Below, piece after piece: positions 43,482 to 51,813 of a stretch of DNA of 64,000 nt. Within the stretch, counting starts at the first letter, position 1. Every line of letters starts with the position of its first letter. Below the pieces are notes generated by a model, which worked only from the letters and a program-made list of their open reading frames with translations, did no database searches and had not been told where the DNA came from. This stretch comes from JAAYBF01 sp963716445 (GTDB taxonomy: Bacteria; Actinomycetota; Thermoleophilia; Solirubrobacterales; Thermoleophilaceae): NCBI GenBank assembly GCA_963716445.1, contig OY970313.1, positions 744,001 to 808,000 on the forward strand. The letters run 5' to 3'. The translations under genes were made by a program, and so were the position numbers.

Positions 43482-45485
43482 ATGTACGTATTCAAAGCCG
43501 CGGTCGTTGGCGCGGGCACGATGGGCGGCCAGATCGCCCAGACCATCGCAGCCTCCGGCATCCCGGTCGTCCTCAAGGACATCAAGCAGGAGCTCGTCGA
43601 CGCCGGCCTGACCGAGGCGCGCAACGTGACCCAGGGCCAGATCGGGAAGCTGGTCCAGAAGGGCAAGCTCAGCGAGGAGCAGGGCGCGGCCGCGGTCGAC
43701 GAGGTCGTCGGACGCATCACCGGAACGACCGGCTACGAGGGGTTCGGCGACGTCGACTTCGTCATCGAGGCGGTCCCGGAGATCATCGGCCTCAAGCAGC
43801 GCGTCTTCGCCGAGCTCGACGCGGTCACGCCCGGCCACGCGATCCTCGCCTCGAACACGTCGTCGCTGTCGATCAGCGAGATCGGCGAGCAGACGCTGCG
43901 GCCCGACAAGGTCGTCGGCTTCCACTACTTCTACCCGGCCTCGATCATGCCGCTGATCGAGCTCGTCGTCGGCGACGAGACCTCGAGCGAGACGGTCGAC
44001 GCCGCGATCAACTTCGCCCAGGCGATCAAGAAGCAGCCGATCACCTGCGCCGAGGTCCCCGGCTTCGTCGTCAACCGCATCCTCAACTCGGCGGTCTGCG
44101 AGATCTGGCGCGCCCAGGCCGAGCAGTCGCTCTCGATCAAGAAGATCGACGAGGGCGTCGGCGCCGCCGGCGTCGCGCCGATGGGGCCGTTCATGCTCGT
44201 CGACCTGCTCGGCCTCGACACGGTGCTGCACGTCGCCGAGCACCTGCAGGAGAGCTACGGCGACCGCTTCTTCGTCTCGCCGGCGATGAAGCGGCTCGTC
44301 GACGAGGGCAAGCTCGGCGCCAAGACCGGCGGCGACGGCTTCTACTCGAACGGCGAGCCGAACGTCGAGGGCGAGGGCGAGCCGGACTCCGAGGCGCTCG
44401 CCGAGCTGTGGGCGCTGAAAGCGCTGCGCGAGGCGCTGCTGGTGCTCGAGGAGGGCGTCTCGACGGTCCGTGAGATCGACCTCGGCCTGATGGCCGGCGC
44501 CGGGCTGGACCCGCGCCGCGGCCTGCTGCCGCCGTTCTGGAAGGCGGACGCCGAGGGGCTCGACGTCGCGCTCGAGAGGATGGAGCGGCTCGAGGAGGAG
44601 CACGGCTCCGAGCGCTTCGGCGTGCCGGTGACGCTGCGACGGCTGGTCGCCCAGGGCCGGCTCGGCATCAAGTCCGGCCAGGGCTTCTACGCCTGGGCGC
44701 AGCCCGACGAAAGTGACCAGCGCGAGACGGTGAAGCTCGAGACGCGCGGCGACGTCGCCGTCGCCTGGCTCGCCAACGCCCCGATGAACGCGATCTCGCC
44801 GCAGGTGATCGAGGACCTCGGCGCGGTCTGGGAGAAGCTGAAGGGCGAGGGCCAGGTGCGCGCGCTGGTGATCGCCTCCTCGATCCCGGTCGTCTTCTCG
44901 GCCGGCGCCGACATCAAGGCGTTCACCCAGATGGACGAGGCGAAGGGCGCCGAGATGATCCACTCGGGGCACGCGCTGCTGCGCGAGCTCGGGTCGGGCC
45001 GGATCGCGACGATCGCCGCCGTCAACTCGATCGCCTTCGGCGGCGGCTGCGAGCTCGCGATGGCCTGCGACTTCCGGATCGCCGCCGAGTCGGCGATCTT
45101 CGGCCAGCCGGAGATCAAGCTCGGCATCGTGCCCGGCTTCGGCGGAACGCAGCGGCTGCCGCGCCTCGTCGGTGAGAGCAAGGCGCTCGAGATGAACCTG
45201 ACCGGCGACGCGATCGCCGCCGGGGACGCCTTCGAGTACGGCCTCGTCAACCGCATCGTGCCGGATCACGAGCTGTTCGACACCGCGCTGCTGTGGGCGC
45301 GCAAGCTCGCCGGCCAGGCGCCGGTGGCGGTCGAGCAGATCAAGCAGGTCTCGGGCGCCGGCGACCTCGACGAGGGCATCGAGGCCGAGAAGCGGGCGTT
45401 CGCCGCGGTGTTCGCGACCGAGGACGCCAAGGAGGGCATCGGCGCCTTCCTCGGCAAGCGGACGCCGACTTGGAGCGGCAAGTAG
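43482..45485 (+). CDS. fadB: 3-hydroxyacyl-CoA dehydrogenase / enoyl-CoA hydratase fusion
   Basis: A 667-residue bifunctional enzyme in the order dehydrogenase then hydratase, opposite to E. coli FadB. The NAD-binding domain starts GAGTMGGQIAQTIAASGIPV, with catalytic His in VVGFHYFYPASIMPLIE. Two C-terminal HAD repeats end at LGIKSGQGFYAWAQP. The crotonase domain (residues ~410-667) has SAGADIKAFTQMDEAK for the oxyanion hole and both glutamates (GGGCELAMACDFRIA, PEIKLGIVPGFGGTQRLPR). AAGGGAAG precedes the ATG. It does steps 2 and 3 of beta-oxidation. Confidence 0.94.
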   Translation: MYVFKAAVVGAGTMGGQIAQTIAASGIPVVLKDIKQELVDAGLTEARNVTQGQIGKLVQKGKLSEEQGAAAVDEVVGRITGTTGYEGFGDVDFVIEAVPEIIGLKQRVFAELDAVTPGHAILASNTSSLSISEIGEQTLRPDKVVGFHYFYPASIMPLIELVVGDETSSETVDAAINFAQAIKKQPITCAEVPGFVVNRILNSAVCEIWRAQAEQSLSIKKIDEGVGAAGVAPMGPFMLVDLLGLDTVLHVAEHLQESYGDRFFVSPAMKRLVDEGKLGAKTGGDGFYSNGEPNVEGEGEPDSEALAELWALKALREALLVLEEGVSTVREIDLGLMAGAGLDPRRGLLPPFWKADAEGLDVALERMERLEEEHGSERFGVPVTLRRLVAQGRLGIKSGQGFYAWAQPDESDQRETVKLETRGDVAVAWLANAPMNAISPQVIEDLGAVWEKLKGEGQVRALVIASSIPVVFSAGADIKAFTQMDEAKGAEMIHSGHALLRELGSGRIATIAAVNSIAFGGGCELAMACDFRIAAESAIFGQPEIKLGIVPGFGGTQRLPRLVGESKALEMNLTGDAIAAGDAFEYGLVNRIVPDHELFDTALLWARKLAGQAPVAVEQIKQVSGAGDLDEGIEAEKRAFAAVFATEDAKEGIGAFLGKRTPTWSGK

Positions 45486-45577
45486 GGCCCTTGGGCGCCG
45501 TCGCCGAGCAGCCGGGCCGCGAGGCCGCCGCGTCCTCGGACGCGGCGGCGACGGGCGGGCGCACCCGAGGCTCGGCG

Positions 45578-46354
45578 ATGCTCGCCGACCGCCGGGAGCC
45601 GGCCGCTGGCGTGGCCCTGCTCGCCGATCTTCTCCGCGCGGCCGAGCGCGCGGTCGTGTTGACGGGGGCGGGAATCTCGGTGCCGTCCGGGATCCCCGAC
45701 TTCCGCAGCCCGGGCACCGGGATGTGGGAGGGCGTCGACCCGATCGAGGTCGCACACGTCGACGCCTGGCGCAGGGATCCCGATCGCTTCTGGAGCTTCT
45801 ACGGCGAGCGCTTCGCCGCGCTCGTCGACAAGCGCCCCAACCGCGCCCACGAGGTCGTCGCCTCGCTCGAGCGCCGCGGCGCGATCCGCGCCGTGATCAC
45901 GCAGAACATCGACCGCCTGCACCGTGCCGCGGGCAGCGAGCGCCTGCTCGAGGTCCACGGCTCGATCGAGTCGAGCCTCTGCCTGCGCTGCGGCGGGCGC
46001 ACCGGCATCGAGCGCGTCGTCGAGCTGCTCGCCGCCGGCGACGGGGCGCCGGAGTGCCCGGCCTGCGTCGAGCCGCTGAAGCCAGACGTCGTCCTGTTCG
46101 GGGAGATGCTGCCCGCGCGGGTGCTCGCCGAGGCCGAGCGCCTCGCCGTCGAGGCCGACCTGATGATCTGCGTCGGCAGCTCGCTGGTCGTCCATCCGGC
46201 GGCCGGCCTGCCACGGCTGACGCTCGAGGCCGGCGGAGCGCTGGCGATCGTCACCGAGAGCGACACGCCGCTCGACGACCACGCGGCGGTCAAGCTCGGC
46301 GGCGACGTCGTCGCCGAGCTCGACGCGCTCGAGCGCGCCCTCACCGCCGCCTGA
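45578..46354 (+). CDS. cobB: NAD-dependent protein deacylase (sirtuin)
   Basis: A 258-residue sirtuin: VVLTGAGISVPSGIPDFRSPGTG, ITQNIDRLHRAAGS, catalytic His in LEVHGSIESS, zinc cysteines in CLRCGG and CPAC, and GEMLP...VGSSLVVHPAAGLP. It removes acyl groups from lysines using NAD+ and often activates acyl-CoA synthetases, fitting the fatty-acid genes before it. ATG 45578 is chosen as nearest to the domain; TTG 45491 would add 29 disordered residues. Confidence 0.93.
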   Translation: MLADRREPAAGVALLADLLRAAERAVVLTGAGISVPSGIPDFRSPGTGMWEGVDPIEVAHVDAWRRDPDRFWSFYGERFAALVDKRPNRAHEVVASLERRGAIRAVITQNIDRLHRAAGSERLLEVHGSIESSLCLRCGGRTGIERVVELLAAGDGAPECPACVEPLKPDVVLFGEMLPARVLAEAERLAVEADLMICVGSSLVVHPAAGLPRLTLEAGGALAIVTESDTPLDDHAAVKLGGDVVAELDALERALTAA

Positions 46355-46406
46355 GGCCTACCGCCCGACGCCTCGAGCGACCTCTCACCGCCGCCCGAGG
46401 CCTACC
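46322..46406. repeat. ~40-nt tandem duplication of the sirtuin gene 3' end
   Basis: CTCACCGCCGCCTGAGGCCTACC (46340-46362) with the preceding CTCGAGCG is repeated at 46384-46406 with one change in that stretch; period 44 nt. The first copy contains the stop codon, so the duplicate lies in the 3' untranslated region just before a 44-nt palindrome. Confidence 0.75.
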
Positions 46407-46442
46407 TTCCGCGCGGCTGGAGTTTTCGGCGCCTCCCCGGCT

Positions 46443-46486
46443 GAGTGGAAGTTTGACTGGGCTATAGCCCAGTCAAACTTCCACTC
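46443..46486. repeat. 44-nt palindromic repeat, copy 5 (perfect)
   Basis: All 44 nt form a perfect palindrome: GAGTGGAAGTTTGACTGGGC, TATA centre, and the reverse complement. The right flank is GTTCGGAAG. It lies between the convergent sirtuin gene and the gene ending at 46563, and is the best-preserved member of the family. Confidence 0.88.
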
Positions 46487-46562
46487 GTTCGGAAGCGAGG
46501 CCTCCTCGTTCGGAGACGAGGGCTTGGCTTGGGCTCCCTGACGAATTCCCGGGCCGGAGCCG

Positions 46563-47408
46563 CTAAGAGGTGAGCCGGCGCGCCCGTAGCGCGGACTCCA
46601 TGCGCGCTATGGCGGCGCTGAGCGCCTCGGAGAGCTCGGGAGGGAGCTCGCCACGCAGCGCCGCGTTCGCGGCGTCTCCGACGGGCTGGCGATCGGCCTC
46701 GAGCGCTGGGCGCCGATCGCCGGGCATGTCGCGCAGCTCGGCCAGCAGCGCCTCGAGCGCGATCCGGGCCTGTAGCGCCGCCTCGCGCGGACGGCCGGCG
46801 TCGAGGTCCATCCGCGCCCGCAGCGTCAGCTCCTCGCAGGCGAGCACCGGCTCGCGACCGCCGAGCACGGCGGCGAACCGCTCCTCGGGCGCCTCCATCG
46901 ACCGCTTCGCCCGGCGCGCGCCCTGGCGCGGCAGCTCCCACGCCTGGCCGTAGCGCCCGGCCACCGCCTCGTCTCCGGAGCCGTAGCCGATCCGGACGAC
47001 CAGCGCCTGGTCCGCCGTCACGTCGCGGGCGTGGGGATCGGCGCGCGCCACGCGGTAGGCGTGCAGCGCCCGATTGAGCACCGTCAGGCCGCGCGCGACC
47101 TCACGGTCCGCCCGCTCGGCGTCGTCGCGGACCGCCGCGAGCCAGCTCTCGGCATGGCCGTCGGTGGGGAACGCCTCCGCCTTGACGACGGTCGCCCGGT
47201 TGGTCGGCACCGGCTCCGGCGAGCCCTCCTCGACGATCGCGCCGCGGCGCCCGCGCAGCAGACGTCGCTCGAGCGCGCCGAGCGTCGACAGGACCAGCAC
47301 CGCCTCGGCCTCTCCGGCGGGATCGTCGCGTACGAGGAAGCGGCCGTCCCCGGGGCCCAGCAGGAACCCGAACTCGAACTGGACGAACCCGAACGGTCGC
47401 GAAGCTAC
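46563..47408 (-). CDS. Hypothetical protein co-transcribed with peptidoglycan hydrolase
   Basis: About 281 residues. The N-terminal part (FGFVQFEFGFLLGPGDGRFLVRDD...VLVLSTLGA) looks like a beta domain. The middle (ADREVARGLTVLNRALHAYRVARADPHARDVTADQALVVRIGYGSGDEVAVAGRYGQAWELP-like) and C-terminal regions are Ala/Arg/Glu helices. The start is odd: protein-like sequence begins right at GTA 47408, which overlaps the upstream stop as GTAG. The only canonical start in frame is GTG 47522, inside the previous gene. No family recognised. Confidence 0.65.
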   Translation of the reverse strand, partial: VASRPFGFVQFEFGFLLGPGDGRFLVRDDPAGEAEAVLVLSTLGALERRLLRGRRGAIVEEGSPEPVPTNRATVVKAEAFPTDGHAESWLAAVRDDAERADREVARGLTVLNRALHAYRVARADPHARDVTADQALVVRIGYGSGDEAVAGRYGQAWELPRQGARRAKRSMEAPEERFAAVLGGREPVLACEELTLRARMDLDAGRPREAALQARIALEALLAELRDMPGDRRPALEADRQPVGDAANAALRGELPPELSEALSAAIARMESALRARRLTS

Positions 47409-49897
47409 TCGCCGTCGTGGGCGTCCGACGCGCGCTTGCCCGCGGGCAGCGAGTACTTCGAGGGCTCGGTCGGCACGACTGGGTTGTCGATCTCGCGCAG
47501 CCGGGCGATCAGATCGGACCACTGGCCGGGCTTCAGCACGGCGAGCGCCTGCTGCCCGAGCTTGCGGTTGGAGCCGAAGAGCGGCCGGAAGCCGACGTGG
47601 ATGTGGTCCCCGTGGTCCGACATCGCCAGCGTGTTCTGGCCGAGGTCGAGCAGGCTGATGATCTGGTGGGGGCTCATCGTGCCCTGCAGGCGCATCAGCC
47701 TTCTGACGGCCTGGTCGGTGACGCCGCCCGGCTCCTGATGGCCGAGGATCGGGACCCCGTTGATCATCGCGATGTCGACCGCGTTGCCGGAGGAGTGCTC
47801 GGAGACGTTGCCGGAGGCGGTCAGGTAGCCGTGGCCGGCCTTCAGCGACGTGACGGTCGGCCGTAGCCCCGAGTCGGCGAGATAGGCGAGGGTGGCGAGC
47901 ACGCGCCGGTCGACCTGGCCCGACTCGATGTCCTGGCGGCCGGCGTCGTAGACGTCGATCCGCTCGTCGGCGAGGACGCGCTTCTCGAGCAGCGGCTTCG
48001 GCAGCAGCAGGATCTGGCCGATCGACAGGCCGCCGGCCTTCGCGTCGCGCCCGTAGAGGACGTTCTTGCCCGCGGCGCGGTAGATCGCCGTCGCCTCGAG
48101 CAGCTTCCAGCCGTCGAGGATCGGCTTCGGATCGATCGTCGGAGCGCCTTTGCCGGCCGGCCGGATCGCGAAGTCGAGATGGGCCGCCTTGTCCGCGTCG
48201 ACCTTCCCGATGCGACCGAGGATCGTCCCGCCGATGACGCGCGCGCCGACCTTCAGGCTGCGCAGCCGGACGTCCTTCGCGTCGGCGCCGAACGGCCGCG
48301 AGAAGTAGTTGCGGTAGGTCTCGAAGTCGCCGTCCTTGCGCGCCTTGGCGCTGAGCGTCTGCTCGAGGCCGCCCGACTCGCGCGCGCCCGGCATGCTCGG
48401 ATGCGCGAACAGGCGCTCCTTGACCGGCAACGACGCTGCCAGCTGCGGCTCGTCGCTCTCGGGCTTCGGCTCCTCGGCGCTGTCGGTCGCGGGCTGGCGG
48501 CCGGCGGAGGCCGCCCGGCTGGGCTTCGGGTCGAGCTCGTCGCCGTTTGCCTTCAGCGCCCGGACGTCGGTGGCGTCCTCCTTGAGCACGGGGTAGTAGT
48601 CGGCGATCTCGCCGAGCCCCGAGTAGGTGTAGCGGTTCCCGTAGACGTCCTGGAGGACGACGTAGTTGCCGAGCCGGTCGGACTCGCCGACCTTCTTTAT
48701 GACGCCGTCGTTGGTGGCAACGACCGGCGAGCCCTTCTGGGCGAAGATCTCGAGCGAGCGGCGGTCGGCCTGCGACTCGACGACGTTGGCGGCGTTCTCA
48801 CCCGCGCGCACGCGCTTGACGGCCTCGGCCTCGGCGAGGTCGTCGGCGTAGCGCGCCCTTGCCGCGACCGGGAAGCGGCCCTCGGTCAGCCCGGTCAGCG
48901 AGCCGACGAGATCTGCCGGAACGCCGGAGATCAGCCGCGCGCGCAGCATCACCGAGTCGACGTACCAGTCGGCGTGGTTGTAGGCGAAGATCGCGCGGCG
49001 GACGTCCTGCTCGTAGCCCGCCGCCTTGAGGTAGCGCGCGGCCGCGAAGATCGCGTCGACGGGGTTGTACGGGTCCTTGCGCCCGTCCTTGTTCGCGTCG
49101 ACGCCATAGGCGCGCCACGACGACGGAATGAACTGCATCCAGCCCAGGGCGCCCGCCGAGGACACGTTGAGGTTGCGGCCGTAGTCGGTCTCGATCTCGT
49201 TGATCGCCGCCAGCACCTCCCAGCGGACCCCGTACTCGATCCCCGCCGCCTGGTAGATCGGCAGCAGGAACAGCGGCACGCGGAACTTCTCGATCACGAA
49301 GTTCGGAACGCCCTGGGCGACCGACGGACCGGGGAGGGCCTCGAAGAAGGACGGATTCGACGGCGCGGGGGAGCCGTCCGGGTTGCGCAGCTCCGGCCGC
49401 TCGGCTCGCGCCCCGCCACGCTCGGACCGACCCTCAGCCAGAGGTTGAGACTTGCGCCTCGTCGGAGGAGCGAGCGTCTTGCGGTCGTCCCCGCCGGCCT
49501 TCTGGCGGCGACCGCCGCCGGGGGCCGGCGCCGGCTCGAGATCCTGGATGTCGGGGACCGTGGGCGTCGTCGGGGGCGGGGACGCGGGGAGCTTCGGAGT
49601 CGTGGGAGTGGTGGGCGTCGTGGGGACGCTCGGCGTCGTGGCCGGTGGCGGCGCCGGTGTCGTGGGGGTCGTCTCCTGGGGCGCGACCCACTCGACCGGG
49701 CCCAGGTCGGGCGGGAGCGGGATCTCCGACACCGGGGTGCCGGGCGCAACGTCGACCGTGACGGTGACTATCTCCCCGCTCAGCAGCTTGACCGTGAGCA
49801 CGCGCGTCTCGGCCGTCGCGGGCAGGGTGAAGGCCGTCAGGGCAGCCGTGAGGACGACGCCTGCGCAAAGCAGCGTGTGCCACAGGCGCTTCTTCAT
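47405..49897 (-). CDS. Three-domain secreted peptidoglycan hydrolase (transglycosylase + LytM-like + M15-like)
   Basis: An 830-residue precursor. Signal peptide (residues 1-29), short beta domain, then a Pro/Thr linker (~70-125). A lytic transglycosylase domain has the catalytic Glu region INEIETDYGRN and SSAGALGWMQFIPSSWRAYG (~225-300). A LytM-like beta domain (GSPVVATNDGVIKKVG...GNYVVLQDVYGNRYTYSGLG) lacks the usual zinc histidines and may only bind glycan. The C-terminal region has SEHSSGNAVDIA (~700) and SDHGDHIHVGF (~762), the HxxxxxxD and HxH pattern of M15/VanY-type peptidases. It should cut both glycan and peptide parts of the wall. Confidence 0.9.
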   Translation of the reverse strand: MKKRLWHTLLCAGVVLTAALTAFTLPATAETRVLTVKLLSGEIVTVTVDVAPGTPVSEIPLPPDLGPVEWVAPQETTPTTPAPPPATTPSVPTTPTTPTTPKLPASPPPTTPTVPDIQDLEPAPAPGGGRRQKAGGDDRKTLAPPTRRKSQPLAEGRSERGGARAERPELRNPDGSPAPSNPSFFEALPGPSVAQGVPNFVIEKFRVPLFLLPIYQAAGIEYGVRWEVLAAINEIETDYGRNLNVSSAGALGWMQFIPSSWRAYGVDANKDGRKDPYNPVDAIFAAARYLKAAGYEQDVRRAIFAYNHADWYVDSVMLRARLISGVPADLVGSLTGLTEGRFPVAARARYADDLAEAEAVKRVRAGENAANVVESQADRRSLEIFAQKGSPVVATNDGVIKKVGESDRLGNYVVLQDVYGNRYTYSGLGEIADYYPVLKEDATDVRALKANGDELDPKPSRAASAGRQPATDSAEEPKPESDEPQLAASLPVKERLFAHPSMPGARESGGLEQTLSAKARKDGDFETYRNYFSRPFGADAKDVRLRSLKVGARVIGGTILGRIGKVDADKAAHLDFAIRPAGKGAPTIDPKPILDGWKLLEATAIYRAAGKNVLYGRDAKAGGLSIGQILLLPKPLLEKRVLADERIDVYDAGRQDIESGQVDRRVLATLAYLADSGLRPTVTSLKAGHGYLTASGNVSEHSSGNAVDIAMINGVPILGHQEPGGVTDQAVRRLMRLQGTMSPHQIISLLDLGQNTLAMSDHGDHIHVGFRPLFGSNRKLGQQALAVLKPGQWSDLIARLREIDNPVVPTEPSKYSLPAGKRASDAHDGE

Positions 49898-50328
49898 CCC
49901 TGAAATCGGTCTCCTCCTCGGGCGCCCCTGGCGGATGCGCTCATTGCCGCGCGGAAGCTTATAGGTCGGTCAGGCGCAACGAGAAAGCTAGCTAGTGGTC
50001 GATGGAGGTACAAGGGGGATGGTGATCGGGTCGGGGAGCGGCTGCGCCCACGCAGGCCTGACTGAGGCATCGGCAGCCCCGGCGAGCCCGCGAGTCGTGT
50101 GCGCCGGCTTGCAGCCGGGTCCTTCGCGCACGCGCGTGTATGAAGGGAGGGGATCGTTGGGACCTACATCGGCATACGCGGTGGCCTTCTTCACTCCTCC
50201 TTTCCTCCAAGCCGACCGGCCCTAACCACCATCAAGCTCAACTAGAGGCTTAGACAAGGCAGGGCGCGCGCCGGTCAGACCCCGGACGCCGCTTGCCGCC
50301 AACTGCCGTCCTGTACCCTGCGGCTCCC
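49898..50328. other. 431-nt intergenic region with promoter and stem-loop
   Basis: On the minus strand TATAAG (49958-49963) is a -10 candidate for the hydrolase gene, leaving a ~50-nt leader with GGAGGAGA before the ATG. Further upstream GTGCGC/GCGCAC (50099-50131) encloses CCGGC/GCCGG, a two-step stem-loop. Near 50195-50210 AGGAAAGGAGG precedes a 68-codon minus-strand frame (49988-50194) with no recognisable family. I looked for a c-di-AMP riboswitch, common before such hydrolases, and did not find its consensus. Confidence 0.5.
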
Positions 50329-50766
50329 ATGGCGGATCGCGACAACAGCTTCGTCGACCGCGTCTCCCGGCAGGGCGAGGAGGCCCTCGGCAGGATCGCC
50401 GAGGAGCTGATCGCCAGCCCGCTCGTGAGCGGCACCCTGTCGCGCGCGTTCGGCGCCCGTGAGAAGGCGGTCCAGGCGCAGGAGGCCGCGATGGGCGCGC
50501 TCAACATCCCGTCCGCGGCGGACGTGGAGCGGGTCACCCGCCGGCTGCGCTCGGTCTCCCAGCGGCTGGAGGCGATCGAGGACGTCCTCGACCGCCTCGA
50601 GGAGCGCGCCGCCGACGCGCGCGAGCGCGGGGACGAGGACCGCGCCGCGGCGCTCGACGCGAAGCTCGACGCGGTCGCTCGCGACGTCGCCGCCCTGCGC
50701 GACGCTGTCAGCCCGCCCGCCGAGCCGATGCCGCGCGCCCAGGAGCGCCTGACCGTCAGCGACTAG
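50329..50766 (+). CDS. Coiled-coil phasin-like protein
   Basis: A 145-residue helical protein: FVDRVSRQGEEALGRIAEELIASPLVSGTLSRAFGAREKAVQAQEAAMGALNIPSAADVERVTRRLRSVSQRLEAIEDVLDRLEERA. The pattern 'NIPSAADVERVTRRLRSVSQRLE' is typical of polyhydroxyalkanoate-granule (phasin/PhaF-like) proteins. TACCCT lies 9 nt before the ATG. It overlaps the convergent nucleoside phosphorylase by 4 nt at the stop. A surface role on storage granules is inferred. Confidence 0.75.
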   Translation: MADRDNSFVDRVSRQGEEALGRIAEELIASPLVSGTLSRAFGAREKAVQAQEAAMGALNIPSAADVERVTRRLRSVSQRLEAIEDVLDRLEERAADARERGDEDRAAALDAKLDAVARDVAALRDAVSPPAEPMPRAQERLTVSD

Positions 50767-51476
50767 CCTGCGCCGGCCGCGAGCGCGGCCCAGCCGGCGT
50801 CCCCGAGCCGCAGCCCGGCCTGGTCGAGGCCCTCGCGTGAGATCCGCCGCCTGGCCGTGCCGGCCAGCAGGTCGGTGACCGCCAGGACGACCGCGGCCGC
50901 CGCGCCGCGCCGCTCGGCGACCGCGAGCAGCGCCGCCGCCTCCATCTCGACCACCTCCGCGCCCGCTTCGACCCACTCCCGCGCGGCGTCGCGCCGCGGG
51001 TCGTAGAAGAGATCGGTCGAGAGGACTGTGACCGGCTGGGCGCCGCCGTCCACCAGCGGCCTCAGCAGCGACTGACTAGGGGCCAGGCGCGGCCCCGCGC
51101 CGAGCGCCGCGGTCGTCCCGTCCGTCGCGATCACCCGCTCCGCCGCGACGAGATCTCCCAGCTCGAACCCTTCCCGCAGCGCGCCGCAGGTGCCGATCCG
51201 CAGCAGCGTGCGCGCGCCGAGGTCGATCAGCTCCTCGACCACGATCGCCGCGCTCGGACCGCCCATCCCGGTCGACTGGACCGTCAGCGGCTCGCCGTCC
51301 GGCGCTCGGCCGCTGTAGCCCCAGAGGCCGCGGTGGTGGTTGAACATCTTCGGCTCCTCGAGCAGCGCCTGCGCGACGGCGAGCGCTCGGTGCGGATCGC
51401 CCGGAAGCAGCACCCGCTCGGCGAGCGGCGCGGCCGGACGGAGGTGGATCGGAGACGGGTCGGTCACGGCGGGCAC
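50763..51476 (-). CDS. deoD: Purine-nucleoside/uridine phosphorylase (NP-I family)
   Basis: A 237-residue hexameric-type phosphorylase: LLPGDPHRALAVAQALLEEPKMFNHHRGLWGYSG, STGMGGPSAAIVVEELIDLGARTLLRIGTCGAL (phosphate and ribose binding) and VEMEAAALLAVAERRG (substrate Glu). It cleaves purine nucleosides with phosphate; the exact base preference cannot be told. It is flanked by two helical phasin-like genes on the other strand, one overlapping its stop. GTG start at 51476. Confidence 0.92.
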   Translation of the reverse strand: MPAVTDPSPIHLRPAAPLAERVLLPGDPHRALAVAQALLEEPKMFNHHRGLWGYSGRAPDGEPLTVQSTGMGGPSAAIVVEELIDLGARTLLRIGTCGALREGFELGDLVAAERVIATDGTTAALGAGPRLAPSQSLLRPLVDGGAQPVTVLSTDLFYDPRRDAAREWVEAGAEVVEMEAAALLAVAERRGAAAAVVLAVTDLLAGTARRRISREGLDQAGLRLGDAGWAALAAGAG

Positions 51477-51525
51477 CTTACGTGGGCGCCGACGACCGGC
51501 GGGGCGCCGCGGCTATCCTCGCTGC

Positions 51526-51813
51526 GTGCCCCAGCCGCGAGACATCCCGGACGCCCTGCGCGAGGCGGTCGACCGCACGGTGCGCGCGACGGTCGACACG
51601 CGCGGCCGGGCCCAGGACGCGGCCGGGGGCATCACAGAGGCCGTCGACGACCTGCTGAAGGGCGCGGAGCGCAACCTCTCGCGCAGCCGCCGCAGCGTCC
51701 GCTCCGCCGTCGAGGACCGCCTGCCCGCGACGCAGGACGACATGAAGGCGCTGCGCGCCGAGCTGCGCCGGATCGACCGGCGGCTCGCGGCGATCGAGGA
51801 GCGCCTCGGCTAG
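51526..51813 (+). CDS. Small helical phasin-like protein
   Basis: A 95-residue basic helical protein: DIPDALREAVDRTVRATVDTRGRAQDAAGGITEAVDDLLKGAERNLSRSRRSVRSAVEDRLPATQDDMKALRAELRRIDRRLAAIEERLG. The second half is a coiled coil. GTG start with TATCCT 6 nt upstream. Its stop overlaps that of the acyl-CoA reductase by 4 nt. It shares the last motif (LRRIDRRLAAIEERL) with phasin-type proteins, as does the product of 50329. Confidence 0.7.
   Translation: MPQPRDIPDALREAVDRTVRATVDTRGRAQDAAGGITEAVDDLLKGAERNLSRSRRSVRSAVEDRLPATQDDMKALRAELRRIDRRLAAIEERLG

Noticed and set aside
43368..45755. 795-codon minus-strand frame antisense to the fadB-like gene
   Set aside because: It is a complementary-frame shadow, rich in Leu, Asp, Arg and Val, without motifs.
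49988..50194. 68-codon minus-strand frame after AGGAAAGGAGG
   Set aside because: A Shine-Dalgarno-like sequence is present, but the spacing is poor and the peptide has no family resemblance, so it is mentioned only as part of the intergenic region.
49898..50230. c-di-AMP (ydaO-type) riboswitch before the peptidoglycan hydrolase
   Set aside because: The characteristic conserved blocks of that riboswitch were not seen on the minus strand; only unrelated stem-loops occur.
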